Virus record (IMG/VR): IMGVR_UViG_3300042350_003419
Span: 1 to 64,000 of that record
DNA: 64,000 nt
Reading direction: 5' to 3' (one strand)
From: a virus
Position numbers and translations under genes: made by a program. Shown piece after piece: positions 15,340 to 24,274 of the stretch. The first letter of the stretch is position 1. Each line of letters begins with the position of its first letter. The notes beneath the pieces were generated by a model. The model searched no databases. It was not told the origin of the DNA and worked only from the letters and a program-made list of their open reading frames with translations.

Positions 15340-16512
15340 ATGTGGATTGAAAAAGAAACATCAATTGCTGAAATCAAAACATTACTTGATAATGGATATG
15401 AAGTGGAGGTCGATTCTCCCGATGGATATGTTCCTGTTAATTTTTTTATTAATAAAGGAATGTACGAAGAATATAAGTTATATTTGTTAGATAATACTAA
15501 AGTAAAATGTAACGAAAGTCATTTATTTGAAACTACTGACGGATGGATTTCTGCTAAAGAAATAGAGCAATCTAATTCATATTATGAATTTATTACTAGT
15601 GATGGTATTAGAATTGGTAAGATTATTAAAACTAATAATCAAATACCTATTGTGGATATTAATGTAAATCATCCAAATCATAGGTATTATACTAATGGGG
15701 TTTCCTCCCATAATACTGGCGTTGGAAAATCTCTGTTCATGTGCCACGTTGCTAGTGCCGCGTTGCTACAGGGTAGGAACGTGCTCTACATCACTCTTGA
15801 AATGGCGGAAGAAAGAATTGCAGAAAGAATTGATGCAAACCTTCTCAATGTTCCGATTCAGCAATTGGTTGATTTGCCACGTTCGGCATTTGAGAAGAAA
15901 GTAACCGGTATTGCGAAGAAGACTCAAGGTACTTTAGTAATTAAAGAGTATCCTACTGCTTCGGCACACTCGGGGCATTTTAAGGCACTTCTAAATGAAC
16001 TTGCTCTTAAGAAATCATTCCGACCTGATATTATCTTTATTGACTATCTGAATATTTGTTCTTCGTCACGATTTAAGAGTGGTAGTAATATTAATTCTTA
16101 TACTTTGGTTAAGTCTATTGCCGAAGAACTTCGTGGTTTGGCAGTTGAGTTTAATGTGCCAATTGTGAGTGCCACACAAACGACAAGAAGCGGTTTTGGT
16201 TCTTCTGATGTTGAATTGACCGATACTTCAGAATCCTTTGGTCTTCCTGCTACTGCCGACCTTATGTTTGCTTTGATTAGCACGGAGGAACTTGAAGGTC
16301 TGGGGCAGATTATGGTCAAGCAACTTAAAAATAGATATAATGATCCAACAATCTTTAAGCGTTTTGTTGTTGGTATTGACCGTGCTAAAATGCGTCTTTA
16401 TGATTGTGAACAGTCTGCCCAAAAAGACATACTTGACAGTGGGCAGGAAGAGGAGTATAATTATGAAGAAAATAAACCAAAAAAATCATTTGAGGGATTT
16501 AAGTTTTCATGA
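15340..16512 (+). CDS. 41: Long C-intein fused to gp41 helicase C-terminal part
   Basis: 390 aa. Residues 1-125 are intein: block B-like CNESHLFETTDGW (about 57-69), block F VDINVNHPNHRYYTNG, and block G ending SSHN. The extein begins at Thr+1 (codon 15715) with TGVGKSLF, completing Walker A, and continues with helicase motifs (ITLEMAEERIAERID; DIIFIDYLNI as Walker B). Spliced gp41 would be about 459 aa (T4 475). ATG 15340 is the first start after the endonuclease. Four-base overlap with mazG. Confidence 0.93.
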   Translation: MWIEKETSIAEIKTLLDNGYEVEVDSPDGYVPVNFFINKGMYEEYKLYLLDNTKVKCNESHLFETTDGWISAKEIEQSNSYYEFITSDGIRIGKIIKTNNQIPIVDINVNHPNHRYYTNGVSSHNTGVGKSLFMCHVASAALLQGRNVLYITLEMAEERIAERIDANLLNVPIQQLVDLPRSAFEKKVTGIAKKTQGTLVIKEYPTASAHSGHFKALLNELALKKSFRPDIIFIDYLNICSSSRFKSGSNINSYTLVKSIAEELRGLAVEFNVPIVSATQTTRSGFGSSDVELTDTSESFGLPATADLMFALISTEELEGLGQIMVKQLKNRYNDPTIFKRFVVGIDRAKMRLYDCEQSAQKDILDSGQEEEYNYEENKPKKSFEGFKFS

Positions 16513-16919
16513 CACAACGAGTTGACTTTGATAAATATCAAAACTTTGTAGATGCCGTAACTTCTGATGCATCTAAAGATTTTCTTGCTCTGTCTGACCG
16601 TATGGTTCAGTTGGATGAGAAAGGTGCTAATATTGAACGACTTTTGACTGCTGGTGTGGGTATTAATGCCGAAGGTGGGGAATTTCTGGAAATAGTAAAA
16701 AAACTTATCTTTCAGGGGAAAAGTTGGAATGATGAGACTCGTACTCACCTGATTAAAGAACTTGGAGATACTATGTGGTATGTGGCACAAGCGTGTATTG
16801 CTCTTGATGTCTCTTTTGATGAAGTAATTCAGACCAATATTGATAAACTGATGAAGCGTTATCCAGACGGATTCTTTGATGTATATTATAGTGAAAATCG
16901 TGAAGAGGGAGACATCTGA
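16509..16919 (+). CDS. mazG: MazG nucleoside triphosphate pyrophosphohydrolase
   Basis: 136 aa. The MazG signature is present: GGEFLEIVKK (E..E), then HLIKELGDTMWYVAQ (E..D) about 24 residues on, then a YPDGFF end typical of cyanophage MazG. It hydrolyses NTPs/dNTPs to monophosphates and was proposed to affect ppGpp or nucleotide pools. Coupled to gp41 (ATGA) and to the following gene. Confidence 0.9.
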   Translation: MTQRVDFDKYQNFVDAVTSDASKDFLALSDRMVQLDEKGANIERLLTAGVGINAEGGEFLEIVKKLIFQGKSWNDETRTHLIKELGDTMWYVAQACIALDVSFDEVIQTNIDKLMKRYPDGFFDVYYSENREEGDI

Positions 16920-17428
16920 TGACTACTTCAACTAAAAAAAGAAACAGACCAACTGTTGAACAACTTCAAGAAAAATATCCTAATTTTTCTAATGAATTTA
17001 GTAAAAATTGGAGACCTATTTTAAAAAAAGCTCTATCTGAGCAAGAAAAAAGAAATCCAAATAGTAAAGCTTTACGTGGTATTAAAGAGGTTGCTAAAAC
17101 TCATTTTTCATTCTATCTCGAAAATGATGAATGGGACAAAGTAGTTGATATAATCTCACAAAAATTTAAAAATAATAAAATGCATGAAACTTGGGATGAA
17201 TGGAGACAAAAACTTCCAAACATCTTTAAGGAGCAAAAAATTGGAAGACTTTACTTTAGTGAAACTGATGAGGGTCAAATAAAAGTGGGAACTATTGACG
17301 CATCAATTGTAGAAAGTGGATGTGCTGTTATTATTATTCAACATAATAATTTTCGTGCTGAATATTCTAATGTTCCAGTTGATGTTGCTCTCACAATTAA
17401 TTCAGAACTTTCAAAATCTCTTGCTTAA
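16919..17428 (+). CDS. Hypothetical protein (169 aa)
   Basis: Lys-rich N-terminus (TTSTKKRNRPTVEQLQEKYP) followed by mostly helical segments and a late beta-rich part (GTIDASIVESGCAVIIIQ). Coupled by one base to mazG. No family recognised; a DNA-associated role is possible from the basic start but not shown. Confidence 0.6.
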   Translation: MTTSTKKRNRPTVEQLQEKYPNFSNEFSKNWRPILKKALSEQEKRNPNSKALRGIKEVAKTHFSFYLENDEWDKVVDIISQKFKNNKMHETWDEWRQKLPNIFKEQKIGRLYFSETDEGQIKVGTIDASIVESGCAVIIIQHNNFRAEYSNVPVDVALTINSELSKSLA

Positions 17429-17433
17429 AACTG

Positions 17434-17610
17434 ATGACTAAATCCGTATCTATTAAAATGGATGTTCGTACTGCCGCTGCAGTTCGTCAAATTCTTTTTG
17501 AGAACCAAAAAGGTTATACTTATGATGAGGTTTCTGTTCCTCCTCGTATTAGTGATATTCGTTCTGTAATTATGGACCTTGATGAAAAGATTGGTGCTAT
17601 TGTAGAATGA
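17434..17610 (+). CDS. 58-aa conserved small protein
   Basis: MTKSVSIKMDVRTAAAVRQI then FENQKGYTYDEVSVPPRI. It looks like a small dimeric regulator with one helix-rich and one strand, such as seen in cyanophage conserved small proteins. Starts five bases after the upstream stop. Function unknown. Confidence 0.6.
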   Translation: MTKSVSIKMDVRTAAAVRQILFENQKGYTYDEVSVPPRISDIRSVIMDLDEKIGAIVE

Positions 17611-17642
17611 TTATATGACCGGTGCTTTGTAAGCATTTATTA

Positions 17643-17665
17643 GGAGAATGAATTTTATATTCTCC
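17643..17665 (+). terminator. Weak hairpin before tRNA-Leu
   Basis: GGAGAAT (17643-17649) pairs with ATTCTCC (17659-17665), no clear T-run after it. It could be a processing signal or 3' end for the mazG operon. Confidence 0.4.
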
Positions 17666-17669
17666 ATAA

Positions 17670-17749
17670 GCCCAAGTGGTGAAATTGGTATACACGCATG
17701 ACTTAGGATCATGTGCTTCGGCGTGGAGGTTCGAGTCCTCTCTTGGGCA
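17670..17749 (+). tRNA. tRNA-Leu(UAG)
   Basis: 80-nt class II tRNA: acceptor GCCCAAG/CTTGGGC, anticodon loop CTTAGGA (UAG), long variable arm, T-arm GGTTCGAGTCC. No encoded CCA. Stands alone, 17 kb from the main tRNA bank. Confidence 0.95.
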
Positions 17750-17756
17750 CTAAATA
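17750..17756 (+). promoter_or_regulatory. Late promoter
   Basis: CTAAATA directly follows the tRNA and lies 19 bases before ATG 17776. Confidence 0.6.
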
Positions 17757-17775
17757 AAAATAAAATAAAAGAGCA

Positions 17776-19110
17776 ATGACAGACTCTGAAATATTATTGG
17801 CAGTAAATTCTGTATTGTCTGGATATGAAACTAAGGTAATTAAAACTGGACCAAAAGTAGATAAGATTAGAATAATTTCTGCACAAAGAGCAGAAGATCA
17901 GGATAATATTTCAAAACAGTTAAAAGGAAGAAGAGTTAACTTTAAAAATGAAATTGATAAAAGTGAGTCGTCATTTCCAGTAACTAAAATTGTTTTACCT
18001 AAATCAAATTCTGTAATAAAATTAATATATAAAAAGTCTGGAGGTGGTGGATCTGGCGCAGGGGCTGCTCTTACGAAATTGTCAGAATCTTCTCAGGCAT
18101 TATATGCTGCGGTAGTATTTAATGTCTTGAGAAGAGAAATGACAATTCTTGATGTTACTAAAGATAATTTTATAAAGGCATCATCTACATCGTTTATTGA
18201 TTCATCTGTTCAGAGTATAATTAATGATCTTCCTGATGATTGGATAAATTCATCTATTCTGGGGGCAAATGCTCTATATAGATATTTTAACGGTAAAGGA
18301 AAGTTCACTTTTCATAGGGGTTCTGGTGAAGTTTCTTTGATTGAATCTGCTTTTAGTAGAATTAATAAAGATGAAAAGGCATTTGGTAATTTAAATAAAT
18401 GGAGCCCAGCAGACATTTATATGATAAGTAATGGCGTCAATCTAGGAAAATTAAGTCAGGAAAGATCTTTAAGAGGTTTAAATGCTCAGATGTATGAGTA
18501 TATTAAAAATAATCAGGTTATTGGAGTATCTCTTAAAAAAATGTACGGTAGCGGAAAAATATCAAAGAAAAATTTTCCCTCAGATACTAAGGTAAATAGC
18601 GCAAAATTTTATGGGACAACTAGTAATGTAGATTCTATGGATGGGTATATTCGGTGGGGATCTCTCAATAATGAAAAGATACAGTTTAGAAGTTTTGGAG
18701 GTGAGACATCCTTGACAGGTTGGCAGGGAGAAATTAAAGGTGCATCTGCTAATCAAGGAAAAATTTCTCTTGGCCCAATTAATTTTATTTTAAGAAGACA
18801 TGGTTTATCTCAAATTCCATCTTCTACAGAGTCTGCGTCACTTGCCACAAAAAATACTATTGAGCATTGTATGAATATATCCCAGTTAATGGCATCGGAT
18901 GGAATAATTAAACCACAACAAATTGAAGATATTGCAAATCTTATACAAAAAAAATCAAATAAGTATAGATATTCAAAATATCTTGTTATGAAGTTGTTTC
19001 AAATAATTAATTCAATATCTGGGGAAATGCGAGATAGTGTAGTTCAAGATTTTTATTTGTATGCAAGTTCTCAAGCAACTTATTCTGCTCCATATTATAA
19101 ACTTGAGTGA
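17776..19110 (+). CDS. Conserved phage protein of unknown function (444 aa)
   Basis: A large protein with a central glycine-rich linker (GGGGSGAGAALTKLSES, about residues 92-108), then a mixed alpha/beta C-terminal part with GEIKGASANQGKISLGPIN. A late promoter precedes it, so it is expressed with virion genes. No catalytic motif is recognised. A late structural or DNA-processing protein is plausible, but I cannot assign it. Confidence 0.6.
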   Translation: MTDSEILLAVNSVLSGYETKVIKTGPKVDKIRIISAQRAEDQDNISKQLKGRRVNFKNEIDKSESSFPVTKIVLPKSNSVIKLIYKKSGGGGSGAGAALTKLSESSQALYAAVVFNVLRREMTILDVTKDNFIKASSTSFIDSSVQSIINDLPDDWINSSILGANALYRYFNGKGKFTFHRGSGEVSLIESAFSRINKDEKAFGNLNKWSPADIYMISNGVNLGKLSQERSLRGLNAQMYEYIKNNQVIGVSLKKMYGSGKISKKNFPSDTKVNSAKFYGTTSNVDSMDGYIRWGSLNNEKIQFRSFGGETSLTGWQGEIKGASANQGKISLGPINFILRRHGLSQIPSSTESASLATKNTIEHCMNISQLMASDGIIKPQQIEDIANLIQKKSNKYRYSKYLVMKLFQIINSISGEMRDSVVQDFYLYASSQATYSAPYYKLE

Positions 19111-19127
19111 AATAGAACTAGTTTAAT

Positions 19128-19376
19128 ATGAAAGACCTTCAATTATTTCTGAATAATATTCTTGATATTTTTACCACAAAAAAATCAATACCAAATGATG
19201 TCTTTAATGATTTTATCAAGTATTTCTATTTCACACTTGATAAGGAAATCAAATCAAATAAATCAGATTTGTTAAAGAATAAATATATTAAGATTAGAAA
19301 AAATGGTTTAAACTATATTATTGCTAATAAAGAAGCAATAATGGCGAATATTTGTAAGAAAAAATTAAGTAAGTAA
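19128..19376 (+). CDS. Hypothetical protein (82 aa)
   Basis: Lys/Ile/Phe-rich, mainly helical (LFLNNILDIFTTKKSIP). Its stop overlaps the next gene by one base (TAATG). It looks like a partner of the following capsid-targeted protein, but no family is recognised. Confidence 0.55.
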   Translation: MKDLQLFLNNILDIFTTKKSIPNDVFNDFIKYFYFTLDKEIKSNKSDLLKNKYIKIRKNGLNYIIANKEAIMANICKKKLSK

Positions 19377-20695
19377 TGAAAAGTTTCCTCCAATTTATAT
19401 CAGAAGCAACTTCTGCAGCAGACCAAGCTCAGCGTCTTGGGTTGCAGGGAGACGGACACGGAGGTTGGTATGACAGATCAACAGGAGAGTTTGTTGCCAA
19501 GACCGAAGGTGGAAAGTTAAAGTTCTATAATAAGAGACAAAGAGTAGGAAAAGACCCGGTTCAGACTCCACACGAAAAGGATGTTCCTTCTCCAAGTTAT
19601 AATGACCCAAATGCCCAACAACCACCTCAACAGCAGCAACAACCCGCACCAGAGCAGCAACCAGTAGCACAGGAACCCCAACAACCTGTGGCAACTCCAC
19701 CACCTGTTCCTAAGACTAAAGGAACTCTTACTGTTGCTTTCGGTCGTTTTAATCCTCCTACAGTCGGACACCAGCAATTGATGGATGTTGCTGCCGCATC
19801 ATCTCAGGCAGATGGTGGAGACTATTTAATCTATCCGTCCAGAAGTCAGGATAAGAAAAAGAATCCACTAGACCCTGATACAAAGATTTCATATATGAGA
19901 CAGATGTTCCCTGCTCATAGTGAAAGAATTGTAAATGATGCCGCAAATAAGACTATCTTTGATGTTCTTAAAAAGGCACATAACGATGGATATACGAATG
20001 TTAGAATTGTAGGTGGTTCTGATAGAGTCAAGGAGTTTGAGAAACTATCTAATAATTACAACGGTCAATTATATGCCTTTGATGCTATTGAAGTAGTTTC
20101 TGCCGGTGATAGAGACCCCGATGCAAAAGGTGTGGAAGGTATGTCTGCATCCAGAATGAGACTTGCCGCTGCCGAAGGAGATTTTCGTAAGTTTAGAGAG
20201 GGTCTTCCTCCCGATATGAAGCGTAAATCCGCACAAGAATTATTTGATTCTGTACGAGCATCCATGGGTATTAATGAGAACTGGAATCTCTGGGAAATTG
20301 CTCCTAAGTTTGATTACCAGACTCTTCGTGAGAATTATATTTGCGAAAAAATATTCCAAATTGGTCAGTTAGTGGAGAATCTAAACACCGGTCTTGTTGG
20401 AAGAATCTTACGTCGTGGAACTAATTATCTGATTTGTGTAACCGAATCTGGTATGATGTTTAAGTCCTGGATTAAGGATGTGATGGAAACAAAGAAATAT
20501 ACCGAAGTTCAAATGGATAAAAAAATGAGAGAACCCGGAAAACCAAATACTTTAGTTGGAACTTCTGGATTCTATAAGTATGTTGCGGATATGACACCAG
20601 AGGCACCCGAAACAAATCTACAATACGGAGCAAAACCCTATCGTGGTTATAAAGCATCTAATATTAAGGACTTTATAAATAAGTATAGAAAATAG
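19376..20695 (+). CDS. Capsid-targeted protein with nucleotidyltransferase domain
   Basis: 439 aa in three parts. The N-terminus MKSFLQFISEA resembles the T4 capsid-targeting peptide. A Gln/Pro linker (about 70-115) follows. The middle (about 117-290) is an adenylyltransferase-type domain: VAFGRFNPPTVGHQQL carries the HxGH-like signature (here TVGH), and GVEGMSASRMR is the late ISSTxIR-like motif. This is the NMN/FMN adenylyltransferase superfamily. The C-terminal 120 residues have an unknown beta-rich fold. It could be an enzyme packaged in the head. Confidence 0.75.
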   Translation: MKSFLQFISEATSAADQAQRLGLQGDGHGGWYDRSTGEFVAKTEGGKLKFYNKRQRVGKDPVQTPHEKDVPSPSYNDPNAQQPPQQQQQPAPEQQPVAQEPQQPVATPPPVPKTKGTLTVAFGRFNPPTVGHQQLMDVAAASSQADGGDYLIYPSRSQDKKKNPLDPDTKISYMRQMFPAHSERIVNDAANKTIFDVLKKAHNDGYTNVRIVGGSDRVKEFEKLSNNYNGQLYAFDAIEVVSAGDRDPDAKGVEGMSASRMRLAAAEGDFRKFREGLPPDMKRKSAQELFDSVRASMGINENWNLWEIAPKFDYQTLRENYICEKIFQIGQLVENLNTGLVGRILRRGTNYLICVTESGMMFKSWIKDVMETKKYTEVQMDKKMREPGKPNTLVGTSGFYKYVADMTPEAPETNLQYGAKPYRGYKASNIKDFINKYRK

Positions 20696-20715
20696 TAAAG
20701 TAGTAAAGTCTTAAT

Positions 20716-22560
20716 ATGAAAAATCATATTGCCGAAGAGTTACCAGCGAGAAAACACGCTCCTGCCGCTGCTGGTTCTGGTTCCGGTGCTACTCCCGCCG
20801 ATGGAGACAAAAAGAAAAATAGTGAAAAGTCCCCAGAACAAAGAGCAAAGCAGGCAGTATATGATATTCGCTACAGAGCAAGAAGAGAAGATATTCCACT
20901 TCGCCAGGCATTCTCTCAATATATGCAAAATAGTAGTATGGGAGGTCAAGAAAAAACTATTGTTAAGGCAAAACTATTCGGTAAAGAGGGTGGTGGTATG
21001 AAGGCAGAAGATTTTAATCCTATCTTTAAGGATGCGGCATCTGATAATGTTGCCAAAGCACTTTTTAAGGTTTTTGTTGAAGGAACCGAACAAGAACAAG
21101 AATCAATTTCTTTAACCTATCTTGAAGAACTTGATAGTGCAGAGCACAGAAAGTATAAGGTTAGAGTAACCGATAAGAATACCAAAAAGTCTTATGTAAG
21201 ATATGCAACTCGTGAAAAGATTAATCAACTTCGTGCAAATTCAAATATTGAATCAGTTGAAATGACCGGATATGGCGAACCCTATGAAGGTGAAAAGAAA
21301 AAGGGTGAGCAAACCGCAAAGGTTGCATCAGGTAAGGGACTAGACCCTGTTGGTAAGGAAGATTCTGATATTAATAATGATGGTAAGGTCAATAAGACCG
21401 ATGATTACCTCAAGAATCGTCGCAATAAAATCGGTTCGGCAATTGCTACTCGTAAAGAAGAGTTCATTCACGAAGCAGAAACCGAAGACTCAAATGATAA
21501 AAAAATTGATATAATGAAGAAGGGAAAAAAGAATAAAGTTATTATTGCACCTACTCAGGATAAAAGTGTAGGATTGATGAATCATCAAGAACTTGATGGC
21601 GAACTAATTTCTGAAAAGGCAGTCAGTTCGGCACAGCAGCGTTTTATGGGAATGGTTTATGCTGCTAAAAAAGGCGAAAAACCCGCAAGCCCTGAAGTTG
21701 CAAAAGCAGCAAAAGGTATGAGTAAGAAAGAAGCAAAGAAATTTGCATCAACAAAGCACAAAGGTCTTCCAGAAACTGTAAAGGAATCTGGATACTTTCC
21801 TACACCCGAATCGCAAAGAAAAGATGAGGCAAAGTATAATCTGAGAGGTCAAACTGTAAAACCCAGAACTCCTCAAACTCAATTGGGTGCAAAAATGAAG
21901 CCACAAACTCCAGTTAAAGAAGAATCTGAATGTGGTATGGGCGACAAACCAAAACTCAAAAAGAGTGAATCTGATGTTAGAGAAATTCCAACTAAAGTAA
22001 ATCTGGTTAAAAATAAGTTAAGAGCAATGGGTCTCAAGATGTCTTATGAACCCGATGGTGAAATGGTTGATGAAGCAATTGCTGGACTAAGACCGGCTTC
22101 CGAGAGAACAAAGAATACAATTACTCCAGCACAAAGAAAGAAGCAAGAGCAAGAGCGTAAAAGAAAAGAAGAACTGACACATAGAGCAAATTTAGAACTT
22201 GCTGGTATGAAGAATACTGCCAAACCAGGAGCAGTAACAAAAACTGAAACAAAACCATCTGCACCAGAATCAAATCGTAAGATTAAGACTGGTAAAAAAG
22301 TTGATACTCTTGCGGTAAAGGCAAACAAGATTATCTCTTCTTCTTATGAACCAGAAGGTGAAATGGTTGATGAGGGGCAAGGAGAATTCAGAAGTCTTGG
22401 TAGAGCAGACCAAAATAGAGGAAGAAATCGTTATATGGGGGGTGGAACCGCCGATGACATGGCAGACGACCAGAAAAGAGGAGATAGGGCAGCTGCTCGT
22501 GCTGTAGAACAGTTAAGAAGAAGACGTGCAGCCGAAGAGAGACGTAAACAAGAAAAATAA
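20716..22560 (+). CDS. Modular virion-interior protein (DUF3008 and EF-hand-like segments)
   Basis: 614 aa, highly charged and low-complexity. An EF-hand/dockerin-like loop appears as DSDINNDGKVNKTDDYL (about 218-234). A DUF3008 unit appears as SSAQQRFMGMVYAAKKGEKP and ASTKHKGLPETV (about 300-360). The phrase SYEPxGEMVDE occurs twice (near 446 and 545). A long R/K/E coiled-coil tail ends it. The layout suggests a scaffold or internal head protein that is cut at repeated sites. Function inferred. Confidence 0.6.
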   Translation: MKNHIAEELPARKHAPAAAGSGSGATPADGDKKKNSEKSPEQRAKQAVYDIRYRARREDIPLRQAFSQYMQNSSMGGQEKTIVKAKLFGKEGGGMKAEDFNPIFKDAASDNVAKALFKVFVEGTEQEQESISLTYLEELDSAEHRKYKVRVTDKNTKKSYVRYATREKINQLRANSNIESVEMTGYGEPYEGEKKKGEQTAKVASGKGLDPVGKEDSDINNDGKVNKTDDYLKNRRNKIGSAIATRKEEFIHEAETEDSNDKKIDIMKKGKKNKVIIAPTQDKSVGLMNHQELDGELISEKAVSSAQQRFMGMVYAAKKGEKPASPEVAKAAKGMSKKEAKKFASTKHKGLPETVKESGYFPTPESQRKDEAKYNLRGQTVKPRTPQTQLGAKMKPQTPVKEESECGMGDKPKLKKSESDVREIPTKVNLVKNKLRAMGLKMSYEPDGEMVDEAIAGLRPASERTKNTITPAQRKKQEQERKRKEELTHRANLELAGMKNTAKPGAVTKTETKPSAPESNRKIKTGKKVDTLAVKANKIISSSYEPEGEMVDEGQGEFRSLGRADQNRGRNRYMGGGTADDMADDQKRGDRAAARAVEQLRRRRAAEERRKQEK

Positions 22561-22563
22561 ATT

Positions 22564-22570
22564 CTAAATA
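22564..22570 (+). promoter_or_regulatory. Late promoter
   Basis: CTAAATA, 32 bases before ATG 22602, with GGAG close to the start codon. Confidence 0.65.
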
Positions 22571-22601
22571 GTACAGGATACTCTTTCACACGGAGATTAT
22601 T

Positions 22602-22787
22602 ATGACAATCGCAGCAATTATCGCTTGGGCAAATGCCAATCAAGCACTTATCGCAACTGTTCTTTTTGCAGTTTCGGAAGCACTTGGAGCAAACCCAAAA
22701 ATCAAAGCAAACGGTATTCTTTCACTCATTCTTATTCAGGCACAAAATGCTCTGAAAGCAAAAGGTGCAAAAGATATTACTCCTTGA
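22602..22787 (+). CDS. Small hydrophobic helical protein (61 aa)
   Basis: MTIAAIIAWANANQALIATV starts a hydrophobic stretch of about 25 residues, followed by an amphipathic helix (ANPKIKANGILSLILIQAQN). It has its own late promoter and terminator, so it is expressed alone at high level late. It may be a membrane or head peptide; a holin role is possible but unsupported. Confidence 0.6.
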   Translation: MTIAAIIAWANANQALIATVLFAVSEALGANPKIKANGILSLILIQAQNALKAKGAKDITP

Positions 22788-22805
22788 GAGTTAATCAAAA
22801 ATGTT

Positions 22806-22846
22806 AAGGAGACCTATAAAGTAAAGGTCTCCTTTTTTTATAAATA
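22806..22846 (+). terminator. Terminator fused to a late promoter
   Basis: AAGGAGACCT (22806-22815) pairs perfectly with AGGTCTCCTT (22825-22834), then a T-run. The last T begins TATAAATA (22839-22846), the late promoter for 22879. Confidence 0.88.
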
Positions 22847-22878
22847 TTATTAGAAAAAGAATTTTGTAGGTAAGAAAC

Positions 22879-23901
22879 ATGTCACTTTGGGGCATTTCAA
22901 CAAACGCTGAAACTGCAGCAAATAATTACGCAATTCCAAAATTCCAACTTGAGACTGATCGTAACACAAGTCCTTGGAATACTTTTGCAGATGTTCGTGG
23001 TTGGATTCAGAGAAGATATAAGACTAAAGTAAATTCGGGAATTTCTACTCGTTACTTTGACGAAGTTTTAGTCCCTGTTACTGGGATTAATAGTACTAAT
23101 GTTGGTGGATCTACTGGTATTGGAACTGCTGAACCAGTCGCAGTTTTCTTTGAAGATCCTAATCAGGCATCACCAATTTCTATCGGCGGTGGAGCAACTA
23201 CTGGCATTTCAACTGGTGCTACTGGTTATGTTCATGTTGTGTTTAATGAACTTGTTTTTGCTGGTGCTGGAGCAACTGTTAGTATTCGTGCCTTTGATGC
23301 AAACAATGCAAATGAAACAACAAGAATCGTTGGAACTGCAGTATCAAACACTGGCACTCAATATGCTTGGGCAGGATCTGCTGCTATTCATGGATCTCCA
23401 GATGTATATACGAATTTCAACGGTCAGATTACAAATAGAGTAGCATTTGCATTCACTGCTCCAAGTACAGTTCTTACTGCAAATGTTAATTTCTTAACTA
23501 CTTCTATCAATTCCACAGTTGCTGCTGGTTCTACTATAATTTTTGTTAGCAGTTTGACTGGTGTTTCTGCGGGAAGTTCAATTACTGTTGGAACTGCGAT
23601 CACAACAAGATCTGTAGTTGCTGTTGGAGATACCTTTGTTACAATTGGAACAGCATCTACGGTTCCATCTGTGATTGGTATTACTACTGCTGTTACATTT
23701 AGTACTCGCACAAATGCCACTAAGTTATCTATTGATCTCTCGCGTGGTTTTGTTGGAGTGATTACTGATGGATCAAATGGCGTTGGTGTGATTAGTTCGT
23801 TCACATCACAATTTGGAGATGTTCTTCTTCGTAATGTTGCTGGTGCTGGAACAACTTCTGGAGTTGGTATTGGTACAACCACTTTAACTGTTACTGCATG
23901 A
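22879..23901 (+). CDS. Putative virion structural protein
   Basis: 340 aa. The N-terminus MSLWGISTNAETAANNYAIP resembles cyanophage virion proteins that begin MSLWG. The rest is rich in Gly/Thr/Val/Ser with repeated ATTGIS- and GTTT-like phrases, as in beta-structured head decoration or tail proteins. It is driven by a late promoter. The exact position in the virion is unknown. Confidence 0.65.
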   Translation: MSLWGISTNAETAANNYAIPKFQLETDRNTSPWNTFADVRGWIQRRYKTKVNSGISTRYFDEVLVPVTGINSTNVGGSTGIGTAEPVAVFFEDPNQASPISIGGGATTGISTGATGYVHVVFNELVFAGAGATVSIRAFDANNANETTRIVGTAVSNTGTQYAWAGSAAIHGSPDVYTNFNGQITNRVAFAFTAPSTVLTANVNFLTTSINSTVAAGSTIIFVSSLTGVSAGSSITVGTAITTRSVVAVGDTFVTIGTASTVPSVIGITTAVTFSTRTNATKLSIDLSRGFVGVITDGSNGVGVISSFTSQFGDVLLRNVAGAGTTSGVGIGTTTLTVTA

Positions 23902-23902
23902 T

Positions 23903-24274
23903 ATGAGATTTGATGAGTTGAATGAAAATAATTATATATTATTTGCCATTAAATATTACGAAAATCCTCAATCAGTAACGATGGAGGATTTTGAGTCTGA
24001 TTTGAAAAGAATTAGATATGTAAAAAGATTATTAAAAAGATATAAAAATACTGGCGAATTAAAAACTCATCTCATCTTAAATCATCTTATTATCCTCTTT
24101 AATGTTTTTAACGATGCCGCAGTTCCTTTGTTATTCTATAATTTAGAAAAGGAACTGTGGCCGTCTATTAAAAGTTTTTTACTGTTTTTAAATCGTTTAC
24201 CAGAATATCCCAAAACTCAGATACACGAAATTATTGAAGATTCTGAGTGTCTGTCCCAATTGCAGAAAATCTAA
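23903..24274 (+). CDS. Conserved T4-like phage protein (123 aa)
   Basis: All-helical. The NYILFAIKYYENPQSV start, KRIRYVKRLLKRYKNTGELK and LILNHLIILFNVF segments match a widely conserved phage family of unknown function. The stop overlaps the next start (TAATG). Usually found near structural genes. Confidence 0.7.
   Translation: MRFDELNENNYILFAIKYYENPQSVTMEDFESDLKRIRYVKRLLKRYKNTGELKTHLILNHLIILFNVFNDAAVPLLFYNLEKELWPSIKSFLLFLNRLPEYPKTQIHEIIEDSECLSQLQKI

Noticed and set aside
23424-23882. Long - strand ORF (152 aa) opposite the virion protein gene
   Set aside because: Low-complexity shadow of a Thr/Val/Gly-rich + strand gene; no promoter or ribosome site.
22879-23901. Short repeated GGTACT/ACTGGT phrases resembling a repeat array
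   Set aside because: They are codon-level repeats of Gly/Thr/Ser in a coding gene, without regular spacers; no CRISPR array was seen anywhere.
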